Positions 1 to 8,645 of a stretch of DNA of 37,567 bases are shown one piece after another. Positions within the stretch are counted from its first letter, which is position 1, and every line of letters starts with the position of its first letter. The stretch comes from Bacteroidales bacterium (GTDB taxonomy: Bacteria > Bacteroidota > Bacteroidia > Bacteroidales > Muribaculaceae), in assembly GCA_030536615.1 (NCBI GenBank), contig JAUNPQ010000012.1:2035-39601 (forward strand), in the 5' to 3' direction. Below the pieces are notes generated by a model. It did no database searches. It saw only the letters and a program-made list of their open reading frames with translations, and had not been told where the DNA came from. The translations under genes were made by a program, and so were the position numbers.

Positions 1-2
1 AT

Positions 3-722
3 GCGACTGTCCAGACTGCAACTGACAGCATTGCTGATATGTCAGACAAATATATCACCATGCAGCCCGGAGACCGTATCACAATTGTTGTGAAGAGCAA
101 AGACCCGGTGCTTGCTGATCTGTTCAATCTTCCTGTGGTTGGACATCGTGTGGGTTACACCCCCGGCATGGCGTCTACACAGAATCAGGACATGTCATGC
201 TACACCGTTGACCCTCAGGGCGATATTGATTTTCCTATTCTCGGTAAAGTCAGAGTTGAGGGGCTTACACGCAGTCAGGTGGCGGCTGTCATCAAAGACA
301 GGCTTATAAGCAATGACCTCATTAAAGACCCTGTTGTCACGGTTGACTATGCAAATCTTTATGTCTCTGTGTTGGGCGAGGTTACCAAACCCGGAAAATA
401 CATCATTGACAATGATAAGGTCACACTGTTGGATGCGATTGGCCTTGCAGGTGATCTGACCATTTACGGCAAGCGTACCGATGTTATTGTCATGCGTGAG
501 GTTGACGGGAAACCGACCTATTACAAAGTAGATCTCACATCAGCAAAAAAATTAAATGAATCACCCGTATACTATCTTAAACAAAAAGACGTTGTTTATG
601 TAGTGCCTAATGACACAAAAGCGCGTACATCAACTGTAAACGGCAATAACATTCGGTCCACATCATTCTGGATCTCGCTGGCATCGCTGTTGACAACGGT
701 TGCTGTACTGGTATTCAAGTGA
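3..722 (+). CDS. wza: Polysaccharide export protein, Wza-like (5' partial)
   Basis: This is an outer-membrane polysaccharide export protein of the Wza family, which forms the exit channel for capsule or exopolysaccharide. The reading frame stays open to the first bases of the window, so the true start and the lipoprotein signal lie upstream; the ATG at 39 is internal. The visible 239 residues hold a Poly_export (PF02563) segment beginning at YITMQPGDRI and ending near KDPVVTVDYANL. A SLBB-like domain (VSVLGEVTKPGKYII, then TLLDAIGLAGDL) follows. A hydrophobic C-terminal stretch (FWISLASLLTTVAVLVF) resembles the membrane helix of Wza-type proteins. The Wzc-like gene follows after about 50 nt, which is the usual wza-wzc order. 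Family assignment is firm; the exact polymer exported is inferred from the downstream locus. Confidence 0.9.
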   Translation, partial: ATVQTATDSIADMSDKYITMQPGDRITIVVKSKDPVLADLFNLPVVGHRVGYTPGMASTQNQDMSCYTVDPQGDIDFPILGKVRVEGLTRSQVAAVIKDRLISNDLIKDPVVTVDYANLYVSVLGEVTKPGKYIIDNDKVTLLDAIGLAGDLTIYGKRTDVIVMREVDGKPTYYKVDLTSAKKLNESPVYYLKQKDVVYVVPNDTKARTSTVNGNNIRSTSFWISLASLLTTVAVLVFK

Positions 723-774
723 TTATCTGAAAAATATTAACAACGTTATTTCCAACCTTAAAAACCGCGGACCA

Positions 775-3228
775 ATGGCCGTTTCAAAAACTATTGCCAA
801 ACCAAAGCCTGAAAGTTTGAAAATACAGGATATTCTTTCAATATGCCTGACAAAATGGAGGTGGTTTGCATTTTCATTGTTGTGTACGCTTGGCTTTGCC
901 GCATATTATATAGTGAAGACACCTCCTGTTTACACGCGCTATGCGTCTGTTCTGATAAAAGAGGATGGAAACGGAACGTCAACTTTCTCATCTGAGCTTG
1001 GCTCATTTGCCGATATGGGTATGTTCAGTGGCACCAGCAATGTTAACAATGAGCTGAACGCCATAAAAAGTCCGGCCAATATTGCTGAGGTTGTCAAGAA
1101 TCTTCAACTGAACACATCTTATAGGAAGATAGGCATGATGCGTACCCGGTCCCTGTATGGCAAAGATCTTCCTATAACCGTAAAAATCCCTTCCGCAACA
1201 GATATGGAGGGTGTATCAATGACTATTGAACTCAATAAGAATGGTCATTACACTGTGACAGATATGAGCAAAAGCGGTCCTGACATAAAGCCGGATCAGT
1301 TTGACAAGTCAAAAGAATACAAAGGTGTTGTGGGAGATAGTCTTGACACACAGATCGGTAAGATAATAGTTGAGAAAACCGATTTTTTTGCTAATGCTCC
1401 ATGCTTCAGGAAGAAAGACGAAGTCACTATAGGTGTGTATCGGTCACCGGTATACAGCGCCGTGGAGTCATGCCAGACCAAACTTAAGGCAGAGATCGGC
1501 GATGAGAAGACCTCAATCATTGACCTGACATATGAAGATGAGTCAATACAGCGTGCCGAGGACTTCTTGAATATGCTGATCAGTGTATACAATGAAAAAT
1601 GGCTTCGTGACAAAAACCAGATAGCTGTCGGTACATCCAACTTCATCAATGAGCGCCTCAATGTCATTGAACAGGAACTTGGCAATGTTGACAGCGATAT
1701 ATCCGACTATAAGAGCGAGCATCTAATCCCGGATCTGCGCGAGACATCCGCCATGTATATGGAAAAAGCCAATGAGGCCAACCGCCAGCTCCTTAGCCTC
1801 AGCAATGAGCTTTCTGTGGCAAAGTATATCAAAGACTTCATAAACAAGGAAGCCAACCGCTTTGAGCTTTTACCTGCAAACATCGGACTTGGAAATGCCA
1901 ATCTGGAGAAACAGATCACAGATTACAACCAGAAGATACTGCAGCGGAACAGCCTTGTGGCAAACAGCGGCGTCAACAATCCTCTTGTCACAGATTTAGA
2001 TCATTCACTTGCCGCCATGCGCGCTTCGGTGAAAACAGCTATTGACAATCAGATTGCCGCCATAAACACCCAGATGAACGTGTTCCGTGGCAGCGAACGT
2101 CAGAGCACTGCGCAGATAGCGTCAACGCCTAATCAGGCCAAGTACCTTCTCTCCGTGGAACGTCAGCAGAAGGTGAAAGAGTCTCTGTACCTTTTCCTGT
2201 TGCAGAAACGCGAGGAAAATGAACTTTCACAATCGTTTACGGCATCCAATACCCGCATAATAACTCCGCCCACCGGCAGAATGTCTGCTACAGCGCCGGT
2301 TAAGAAGAACGTATTGATCGTTGCCCTGCTGCTTGGCCTGTTTATCCCGCTTGGTATTATCATTCTCCGTGAGAATATGAACACAAAGGTACGTGGCCGC
2401 AAAGATCTTGAGAATATGGCCGTGCCCTTTGCCGGTGAAATACCCTCCAAAAAGGCTAAACGTAAAGGCATTCTGGGGCGCTTTAAGAAGACACCGTCCG
2501 CCGCAGAGACAAAGATTCTTGTCAAAAACAAAAACAGGAACATCATCAATGAGGCATTCAGGATTGTGCGTACAAACGTGGAATTCATGCTTGAGCAGAA
2601 TCCCTCAAGCAAGGTCATGATGCTTACCTCAATCAATCCCGGAAGCGGAAAATCATTTATTGCGGTCAATCTCGCTGCAAGCTATGCAATAAAGAACAAA
2701 CGCACTGTTCTTGTTGACCTTGACCTCCGCAAAGCATCGTTGAACCGTTATATAAAAACACCCGGTATCGGTATTTCCGATTATCTCAGCAACCGTGTCG
2801 AGGATTGGCATGATCTTATTACGCCCGTACCCGGATACAATGGTTTTGACTTCATACCTACTGGCACAATACCGCCTAACCCGTCAGAGCTAATATACAG
2901 CAATCGTCTGGAAGCGCTCCTGAAAACATTGCGCGAGGATTACGATATTGTGATATTGGATTGTCCGCCAATAGATATTGTGGCAGATACATCAATCATC
3001 AACAAGTGGGCCGACTTGACCCTGTTTGTTGTCCGTGCAGGCGTGCTTGAGCGTGAAATGCTTCCTGTTGTTGAAAGTATATACATTGAAAAGAAATACA
3101 ACAACATGTCAGTTATCCTTAACGGAACACCGGCATATGGCACTGAAGGCTACCGCCGGTTCGGGTATCATGTTGGCTATGGCTATGGCCACGGTTATGG
3201 CGGCTATACCGATGATGACGATGATTGA
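775..3228 (+). CDS. wzc: Wzc-type polysaccharide co-polymerase with BY-kinase domain
   Basis: An inner-membrane chain-length regulator fused to a bacterial tyrosine kinase (817 aa from the ATG at 775). A longer frame opens at 700 inside the export gene, but the residues before MAVSKTIAKP look unconserved. Order of parts: an N-terminal membrane helix (about residues 33-52), a periplasmic Wzz region with coiled-coil character (about 270-480), and a second membrane helix (VLIVALLLGLFIPLGIIIL). The cytoplasmic ATPase/kinase follows, with Walker A NPGSGKS (Lys626), Walker A' VLVDLDLRKAS and Walker B VILDCPPID. The C-terminus is a tyrosine/glycine-rich tail (YGTEGYRRFGYHVGYGYG) ending in five aspartates, the expected site of autophosphorylation. 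Family knowledge says cycles of phosphorylation, reversed by a phosphatase, control polymer length. The next gene encodes such a phosphatase. Confidence 0.93.
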   Translation: MAVSKTIAKPKPESLKIQDILSICLTKWRWFAFSLLCTLGFAAYYIVKTPPVYTRYASVLIKEDGNGTSTFSSELGSFADMGMFSGTSNVNNELNAIKSPANIAEVVKNLQLNTSYRKIGMMRTRSLYGKDLPITVKIPSATDMEGVSMTIELNKNGHYTVTDMSKSGPDIKPDQFDKSKEYKGVVGDSLDTQIGKIIVEKTDFFANAPCFRKKDEVTIGVYRSPVYSAVESCQTKLKAEIGDEKTSIIDLTYEDESIQRAEDFLNMLISVYNEKWLRDKNQIAVGTSNFINERLNVIEQELGNVDSDISDYKSEHLIPDLRETSAMYMEKANEANRQLLSLSNELSVAKYIKDFINKEANRFELLPANIGLGNANLEKQITDYNQKILQRNSLVANSGVNNPLVTDLDHSLAAMRASVKTAIDNQIAAINTQMNVFRGSERQSTAQIASTPNQAKYLLSVERQQKVKESLYLFLLQKREENELSQSFTASNTRIITPPTGRMSATAPVKKNVLIVALLLGLFIPLGIIILRENMNTKVRGRKDLENMAVPFAGEIPSKKAKRKGILGRFKKTPSAAETKILVKNKNRNIINEAFRIVRTNVEFMLEQNPSSKVMMLTSINPGSGKSFIAVNLAASYAIKNKRTVLVDLDLRKASLNRYIKTPGIGISDYLSNRVEDWHDLITPVPGYNGFDFIPTGTIPPNPSELIYSNRLEALLKTLREDYDIVILDCPPIDIVADTSIINKWADLTLFVVRAGVLEREMLPVVESIYIEKKYNNMSVILNGTPAYGTEGYRRFGYHVGYGYGHGYGGYTDDDDD

Positions 3229-3242
3229 TTGATTTCCTCCCT

Positions 3243-3968
3243 ATGTTCTTCCTTACAAAAAAATTCACTCTTGCCGACAGTGGCATCTTTGACGGACTGA
3301 CAGACTGGCATAGTCATGTACTGCCCGGCGTTGATGACGGTCTTAAGAACGCACAGGAGTCGTACGCGATTCTTGACCATTATGAGGAGCTGGGGGTGAG
3401 GGAGTTATGGCTGACGCCTCACATCATGGAGGATGTTCCCAATGATCCGGAAAGCCTGAAGCATAACTTCGAGGAGTTCAAAGGAGCCTATGCCGGTGGA
3501 ATACAGCTCAATCTTGCGGCTGAGAATATGATTGACAATCTGTTTGAAAGCCGTTTGAAAGAAAGAAATCTGTTGCCGTTGGGCGGTAAGGGAAAGTCTC
3601 TTCTGGTTGAGACATCGTACTATAATCCGCCAATGGGATTGCAGCGGGTTCTTGCACAGATAAAAATTGACGGTCTGACGCCTGTATTGGCACATCCCGA
3701 ACGGTATAGATATATGGCTATTCCTGATTATGAGCATCTTAAATCTACCGGTGTGCTTTTTCAGCTCAATATGCCATCGTTGATCGGAGCCTATGGCAAG
3801 ACTGCCAAAGAGAAAGCAGAGGAATTCATGAAGCGGGGCTGGTATGAGTTTGTGGGCTTTGACCTGCACTCATATTCATCGTTGAAACGCTATCTTGAAT
3901 GCAAACTTCCGGCCAAATTCATTGAGAAGATCAAATTGATCAATGAAGGCTCCAAGAACCTGATTTGA
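3243..3968 (+). CDS. PHP-family protein-tyrosine phosphatase, CpsB/YwqE-like
   Basis: A 241-residue PHP-domain phosphatase of the CpsB/YwqE type that would remove phosphate from the tyrosine tail of the upstream Wzc kinase. The metal-binding signatures are visible: DWHSHVLPGVDDG near the N-terminus (HxH plus downstream Asp), LTPH about 30 residues later, and AHPERY in the middle. The chosen start is the ATG at 3243; an in-frame TTG at 3225 would overlap the kinase stop but adds only six residues. The gene follows the kinase after 14 nt, so the two are probably co-transcribed. In Gram-negative Proteobacteria this role is usually taken by a low-molecular-weight phosphatase (Wzb); the PHP type is common in Firmicutes and Bacteroidetes. 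A histidinol-phosphatase role is a less likely alternative. Confidence 0.88.
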   Translation: MFFLTKKFTLADSGIFDGLTDWHSHVLPGVDDGLKNAQESYAILDHYEELGVRELWLTPHIMEDVPNDPESLKHNFEEFKGAYAGGIQLNLAAENMIDNLFESRLKERNLLPLGGKGKSLLVETSYYNPPMGLQRVLAQIKIDGLTPVLAHPERYRYMAIPDYEHLKSTGVLFQLNMPSLIGAYGKTAKEKAEEFMKRGWYEFVGFDLHSYSSLKRYLECKLPAKFIEKIKLINEGSKNLI

Positions 3969-3984
3969 AGATATAACTTTTCCG

Positions 3985-4012
3985 GCCCGATATATTTTCG
4001 GGCTTTGTTTTT
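3985..4012 (+). terminator. Rho-independent terminator after the wza-wzc-phosphatase module
   Basis: A hairpin with stem GCCCGA/TCGGGC (3985-3990 with 3998-4003) and a 7-nt loop lies 16 nt after the phosphatase stop. It is followed at once by a T-rich run (TTTGTTTTT). This separates the export/control genes from the biosynthetic operon. Confidence 0.8.
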
Positions 4013-4388
4013 GCTGTCATATGCCATTCTGCAGGCTTGCGACGTTTGCCGGTGATTCGGTCTGTTCCGTAATTCGTATGCTTTGATATTTCACTGCCAT
4101 GTGCCTTAAAAGGTGTTTAATAAATGTAAAAAACGCCTACAAGTGAGGTTAAATTATCAATTTTGTTCTGCTGCGCGTAAATCATTGAAAATCAACAAAT
4201 TACCCCCCCATTTTATTGCGCAAAAATACGCTCTAATTTTTGACAGTTAGCGGATTTATTTGTAACTTTGTGGCGAAAAAGCGTAGATTTACTTCAATAA
4301 GCAATGAATAACGTTCTTTTTCCCGTTGAATTGTGTGTAAATATAAGAAAACTGATAATCTAAATTAACCTATAAAAAATACAGATCA
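4013..4388 (+). other. Intergenic region and 5' leader of the biosynthetic operon
   Basis: With the terminator, this forms a 420-nt gene-free stretch between the phosphatase and wbpA. It is AT-rich, with no convincing small gene. From about 4100 it contains a C7 run (4203-4209) and a promoter at 4239-4270. Transcription from that promoter would leave an untranslated leader of about 110 nt before the ATG at 4389. No UpxY-type antiterminator gene, known riboswitch or invertible-promoter repeat is visible here. Confidence 0.6.
4239..4270 (+). promoter_or_regulatory. Bacteroidetes-type promoter for the polysaccharide operon
   Basis: A -33 box TTTG (4239-4242) lies 20 nt before TAACTTTG (4263-4270), which matches the Bacteroidetes -7 consensus TAnnTTTG exactly. 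The expected start of transcription is about 4277. It is the only good promoter seen on the plus strand between 3969 and 28177. Confidence 0.75.
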
Positions 4389-5702
4389 ATGAAAGAAGAG
4401 TTGTTGAAAAAAATTGCAGATCGTGAGATTGTAGCAGGTGTTGTGGGTCTCGGATATGTTGGTCTTCCTCTTGCTGTTGAAAAAGCCAAAGCCGGCTTCA
4501 AGACAATCGGTTTTGATGTTCAGGCAGAAAAGGTTGACCTTGTCAATCAAGGTCATAATTATATCGGGGATGTTGTTGACAACGATTTGAAACAACTTGT
4601 TGATGATGGGAAGCTTTCTGCAACCACTGATTTCAGCCGTCTCAGCGAGGTGGATTTCGTGGCAATCTGTGTGCCCACACCTCTTGATGCGCATCAGCAG
4701 CCCGATATCAACTACGTGGAATCATCGGCTCGTTCTGTTGCTAAATATCTTCACAAAGGTATGATGGTTGTTCTTGAGTCAACCACATATCCTGGCACAA
4801 CTGAGGAGCTTCTCAAACCCATTCTTGAGCAATCCGGACTGAAATGCGGTGAGGATTTTTATCTTGGTTTCTCCCCTGAGCGTGTTGACCCCGGAAACGC
4901 CATCTACAAGACAAAGAATACTCCCAAGGTTGTGGGCGGTCTTGGTGCCGATGCCAGTGAGGTGATTTCTGCCATGTACGAGGCCGTGCTGCAGAACCAG
5001 GTGTTCCGCGCATCATCGCCTGCTGTGGCTGAGATGACTAAAATACTTGAGAATACATACCGCAACATCAATATCGGTCTTATAAATGAACTCGCTATCC
5101 TCTGCAACAGGATGAACATAAACCTCTGGGAGGTTATCGAGGCTGCCAAGACAAAACCATTCGGATTCACGGCGTTCTATCCCGGTCCCGGACTTGGCGG
5201 TCACTGCATCCCTCTTGATCCGTATTATCTGAGTTGGAAAGCCCGTGAATATGGCTTCCACACATCAATGATCGAAGCATCGATGATGGTCAATGACCGT
5301 ATGCCCGAGTATTGTGTTGCACGTGCGGCTGACATTCTGAACCGTCGCTTCAAGAAATCACTCAACGGATCAAAAGTGCTTGTGCTTGGTGTGGCATACA
5401 AACAGGATATTGATGACTATCGTGAATCACCCGCTATAAGCGTGATTGAGAACCTGCGCAAGGAAGGTGCTGAGACAGTGTTCTTTGATCCCTATATTCC
5501 CAAATTCCGTCATCACGGCAAGACCTACGAGGGCGAGAAAGAGCTGACCGCCGAACTCATTGAGGGCGCAGATCTGGTGGTGATAACCGCATCGCACTCA
5601 AACGTTGACTATGATTTTGTGCAGAAACACGCAAAAGCCATTTTCGACACAAAGAATGTGACCAAGAACCTTCAGGACAAAGAGAACATAGAAGTTCTCT
5701 GA
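4389..5702 (+). CDS. wbpA: Nucleotide-sugar 6-dehydrogenase, WbpA-like (UDP-GlcNAc to UDP-GlcNAcA)
   Basis: A UDP-sugar dehydrogenase of the UDP-Glc/ManNAc DH family, 437 aa, a typical length. The N-terminal Rossmann fold has VGLGYVGLPLAVEKAKAG. The catalytic cysteine is Cys273 in GPGLGGHCIPLDP, preceded by the NTYRNINIGLINELA helix. The C-terminal UDP-binding domain carries LGVAYKQDIDDYRESPA. The adjoining WbpD- and WbpE-like genes, and WbpB and WbpI homologues later in the same operon, indicate that it oxidises C6 of UDP-GlcNAc to start the UDP-ManNAc(3NAc)A route. This is inference: the sequence alone does not separate it from UDP-GalNAc or TviB-type enzymes. It is clearly different from the second dehydrogenase at 20591, so this is not a recent duplication. 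It is the first gene after the promoter. Confidence 0.88.
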   Translation: MKEELLKKIADREIVAGVVGLGYVGLPLAVEKAKAGFKTIGFDVQAEKVDLVNQGHNYIGDVVDNDLKQLVDDGKLSATTDFSRLSEVDFVAICVPTPLDAHQQPDINYVESSARSVAKYLHKGMMVVLESTTYPGTTEELLKPILEQSGLKCGEDFYLGFSPERVDPGNAIYKTKNTPKVVGGLGADASEVISAMYEAVLQNQVFRASSPAVAEMTKILENTYRNINIGLINELAILCNRMNINLWEVIEAAKTKPFGFTAFYPGPGLGGHCIPLDPYYLSWKAREYGFHTSMIEASMMVNDRMPEYCVARAADILNRRFKKSLNGSKVLVLGVAYKQDIDDYRESPAISVIENLRKEGAETVFFDPYIPKFRHHGKTYEGEKELTAELIEGADLVVITASHSNVDYDFVQKHAKAIFDTKNVTKNLQDKENIEVL

Positions 5703-5709
5703 TAGCGTT

Positions 5710-6279
5710 ATGGACGAGAAAAAGAACTGGTTTGTTCATCCCTCAAGTTATGTGGATGACGATGTAACTGTGGGTGACGGCACAAAAATATGGCATTTCT
5801 GCCATGTGCAGAAAGGCGCGTCGCTTGGCAAAAACTGCTCTCTGGGCCAGAATGTCAACATCGGCAATAATGTGCGCATAGGCAACGGCGTCCGCATACA
5901 GAACAACGTATCCGTCTATGAAGGCGTGGAGATTGAGGACAATGTGTTCTGCGGCCCCTCATGCGTGTTCACCAATGTGACAACCCCGCGTGCCCATTTC
6001 CCGGTTCACGGCATATATGCACGGACACTGATAAAAGAAGGCGCTTCACTGGGAGCCAACTCAACTGTTGTCTGCGGACATACGGTTGGACGCAGCGCCT
6101 TGATAGCTGCCGGAGCGGTTGTGACACGCGATGTCAAGGACTATGCGCTTATGACCGGCGTCCCGGCCCGTCAGCTCGGTTGGGTGTGTGAATGTGGTAA
6201 GCGCCTCGGTGACACACTTGAGTGTGAATGCGGCCGCCGCTACCGCCTGAAAGAAAATGATATTTTGGAAAAAATCTAA
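5710..6279 (+). CDS. wbpD: UDP-sugar 3-N-acetyltransferase, WbpD-like left-handed beta-helix
   Basis: A 189-residue hexapeptide-repeat acetyltransferase. Imperfect repeats (GDGTKIW, GQNVNIGNNVRIGNGVRIQ) form a left-handed beta-helix through about residue 130. WbpD/WlbB enzymes transfer acetyl from acetyl-CoA to the 3-amino group of UDP-GlcNAc(3NH2)A. The C-terminus has a small cysteine cluster (CECGKRL, then CECGRRY) seen in this family, perhaps a zinc site. The gene starts 7 nt after wbpA and ends 4 nt before wbpE, so the three are tightly coupled. The neighbours support this role over other hexapeptide acetyltransferases. Confidence 0.87.
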   Translation: MDEKKNWFVHPSSYVDDDVTVGDGTKIWHFCHVQKGASLGKNCSLGQNVNIGNNVRIGNGVRIQNNVSVYEGVEIEDNVFCGPSCVFTNVTTPRAHFPVHGIYARTLIKEGASLGANSTVVCGHTVGRSALIAAGAVVTRDVKDYALMTGVPARQLGWVCECGKRLGDTLECECGRRYRLKENDILEKI

Positions 6280-6283
6280 GAAT

Positions 6284-7414
6284 ATGCAATTCAGAGATTT
6301 AAAAAAACAATACGAAGTTTTGAAAGAGGACATTGACAAAGCCATGCTTGACGTGGCAGCGTCAAGTGCATACATCAGCGGTCCTCAGGTAAAAGAACTT
6401 GAAAAAGAGCTTGCTGAATATGTTGGCGTGAAGCACTGCATAAGCTGTGCAAACGGTACGGATGCCCTCACACTTGCCCTCATGGCCTGGGGAGTTAAAC
6501 CCGGTGACGCTGTGTTTGTTCCGGATTTCACGTTCTTCTCATCGGCAGAAGTCGTTTCATTTGAAGGCGCTACTCCTGTTTTTGTTGATGTTGACGCTGA
6601 CACATTCAATATGGATCCCGAGGATCTTGAGCGCAAGATCGAGGAGACAATCAAAGCAGGCATTCTCACACCCAAGGCCATTATTACCGTTGACCTTTTC
6701 GGACTGCCGGCAAACTATCCGGCAATACGCGCCATCGCCGACAGACATGGACTTCCCATCCTTGAGGACAGCGCCCAGGGCTTTGGTGGAGCAATAGAGG
6801 GGCAGCGTGACTGCAGTTTCGGTGACATTGCAACCACATCATTCTTCCCGGCCAAACCGCTTGGGTGCTATGGCGATGGTGGTGCATGCTTCACTGACAA
6901 TGACGAGTGGGCTGCCCTGATGGATTCATACCGGGTACATGGCAAGGGTACATTCAAATATGACAATGTGCGCATTGGCATGAACTCACGCCTTGACACT
7001 CTTCAGGCAGCCATTCTGCAGGTGAAACTGAAAGCCTTTGCTGACTATGAACTTGTCGATGTGAACAAAGCCGCCGTTGAATACACCAAGCGTCTTGACG
7101 GCGTGGTCGAGACTCCGGTGATGCCCCACGGATTCTATTCAAGCTGGGCACCGTACACCATCAAACTCGCTGACAAGCAGCAACGTGACGGCCTGCAGGC
7201 TCACCTTAAGGAAGCCGGTATCCCGTCAATGGTGTATTACCCTATTCCCATGCATAAAGAGACTGCATATAAGGATATGAACGTGAAAGACAGCTCATGC
7301 CCCGTCGCAACACATTTGTGCGATGTGGTGCTGTCACTGCCCATGCATCCGTATATTACAGTGGAACAAATTGATGAAATCTGCAAAGAAGTCAAAAAAT
7401 ACCTCGGAAAATAA
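6284..7414 (+). CDS. wbpE: DegT/DnrJ PLP aminotransferase, WbpE-like
   Basis: A 376-residue sugar aminotransferase of the DegT/DnrJ/EryC1 family. In the Wbp pathway it converts the 3-keto sugar made by WbpB into UDP-GlcNAc(3NH2)A, with glutamate as amino donor and 2-oxoglutarate as by-product. Visible signatures are the substrate/PLP segment NGTDALTLALMA, the ILEDSAQGFGG stretch holding the PLP-ring aspartate, and the Schiff-base lysine in TTSFFPAKPLG (Lys191 from this start). A later NSRLDTLQAAIL helix is also conserved. The ATG at 6284 is preferred to an in-frame one at 6257, which overlaps wbpD. Its partner dehydrogenase, WbpB, is not adjacent but 20 kb downstream in the same operon. Confidence 0.92.
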   Translation: MQFRDLKKQYEVLKEDIDKAMLDVAASSAYISGPQVKELEKELAEYVGVKHCISCANGTDALTLALMAWGVKPGDAVFVPDFTFFSSAEVVSFEGATPVFVDVDADTFNMDPEDLERKIEETIKAGILTPKAIITVDLFGLPANYPAIRAIADRHGLPILEDSAQGFGGAIEGQRDCSFGDIATTSFFPAKPLGCYGDGGACFTDNDEWAALMDSYRVHGKGTFKYDNVRIGMNSRLDTLQAAILQVKLKAFADYELVDVNKAAVEYTKRLDGVVETPVMPHGFYSSWAPYTIKLADKQQRDGLQAHLKEAGIPSMVYYPIPMHKETAYKDMNVKDSSCPVATHLCDVVLSLPMHPYITVEQIDEICKEVKKYLGK

Positions 7415-8600
7415 CGACGGTACAACAATCTTGAAAAAGCGTCGTAGAAGACTCCCGTTCTTGTACGAGCCTGTTATTCCTGTTGACTACACCGAACACG
7501 GTGTAGAAACAGGAGCCAAGATTGATGAGCAAAAAATTGACATACCTGACGTTGAATATATATTCAACACAACAAAGCCGTTCAATCTGGAGCAGACCAA
7601 GGAATGGCTTTGGGCGCATGGCTATGAGTTTGCACCGACCACGGTGATTGTTGATACGGACGATGGCAATGCTCTGGCAAAATATCGCGACCGGCATCCC
7701 AATTTCTTTGTGTCCATAATGCCGCTCAACAAAGTGCGCCACCTCAACACATTGCTCAACAGGGCCAATGAGGAGCTTGCTGACGGCGGATATCTTTGGT
7801 GCCATTGTCGCACAGCCGTACTGAAGCGTGAGCTGATAATGCAGAGGTTCCCGCCGGTGTTGAACAAAGTGGTGTATTTCGGGCATTATTTCTGGCATCG
7901 CTTTTCCGCTAAGATGCCGGGGCTGAAGAAAATCTATTTTGGAATAACAAAAGGCAAAAACCGCACCTACAACCGTGTGGAAGTACTTGGCCGCATGTAT
8001 CGCGCCGGTTTTGAAGTTGTGGATGAAGAATTCCGTCTCGGAGAGTTCTTTGTGCTTGTACGTAAAGTGAAAGCACCGATATGGAACGACGAACCAACCT
8101 GCGGACCGCTTATAAAACTGCGCCGTGTGGGCAAAGGCGGCAAACTGATAGGAGTTTACAAATTCCGCACAATGTATTCCTATTCAGAATATCTTCAGCC
8201 ATACCTCTATCAGCGTAATAAACTGCAGGAAGGTGGCAAATTCGCCGATGACTACCGTGTGACGGCATGGGGAAAGACATTCCGGAAATTGTGGATAGAT
8301 GAACTGCCCATGATTATCAACATGCTTAAAGGCGATATGAAACTGGTAGGCGTACGTCCCCTCTCGCGACACTATTTCTCCCTGTACACGTCACAGATGC
8401 GGGAACTGCGCATAAAAGCCAAACCGGGTCTTCTTCCTCCTTTCTACTATGACAAGGAGTCACCAAAGACACTTGAGGAAGTGCAGGAATCCGAACGACG
8501 CTATCTTGAGGCATATCTGAAAAAACACTTTCTGACGGACTGGCGATATTTCTGGGGAACTTTCACCAATATCGTGTTCCGGGGCAAACGAAGTAAATAA
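7374..8600 (+). CDS. Initiating sugar-1-phosphate transferase (PGT) with atypical N-terminal domain
   Basis: The C-terminal 200 residues are a bacterial sugar transferase domain (PF02397). This monotopic phosphoglycosyl transferase places the first sugar phosphate on undecaprenyl phosphate. KFRTM, the catalytic Asp-Glu in IDELPMIINMLKGDM and VGVRPLSRHYF are present; the last replaces the more usual GPRPL. The usual N-terminal hydrophobic re-entrant helix directly before the domain is missing. Instead there are about 200 residues resembling part of a methyltransferase-like fold (NRANEELADGGYLW, then AGFEVVDEEFRLGEFFVLVRK), with a moderately hydrophobic segment VLNKVVYFGHYFW. Start choice is uncertain: ATG 7374 overlaps wbpE by 41 nt, while TTG 7431 starts MKKRRRRLPFL 16 nt after the wbpE stop and would give 389 aa. 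Confidence 0.85.
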   Translation: MKSAKKSKNTSENNDGTTILKKRRRRLPFLYEPVIPVDYTEHGVETGAKIDEQKIDIPDVEYIFNTTKPFNLEQTKEWLWAHGYEFAPTTVIVDTDDGNALAKYRDRHPNFFVSIMPLNKVRHLNTLLNRANEELADGGYLWCHCRTAVLKRELIMQRFPPVLNKVVYFGHYFWHRFSAKMPGLKKIYFGITKGKNRTYNRVEVLGRMYRAGFEVVDEEFRLGEFFVLVRKVKAPIWNDEPTCGPLIKLRRVGKGGKLIGVYKFRTMYSYSEYLQPYLYQRNKLQEGGKFADDYRVTAWGKTFRKLWIDELPMIINMLKGDMKLVGVRPLSRHYFSLYTSQMRELRIKAKPGLLPPFYYDKESPKTLEEVQESERRYLEAYLKKHFLTDWRYFWGTFTNIVFRGKRSK

Positions 8601-8645
8601 CACCCTTTAATTCAAAGACGAGATAAAGACAGCCGGCATATTCTG

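Noticed and set aside
4013-4262. Phase-variable invertible promoter in front of the polysaccharide operon, as in Bacteroides capsule loci
   Set aside because: No pair of inverted repeats flanks the promoter and no invertase gene or UpxY/UpxZ homologue is seen in the window.
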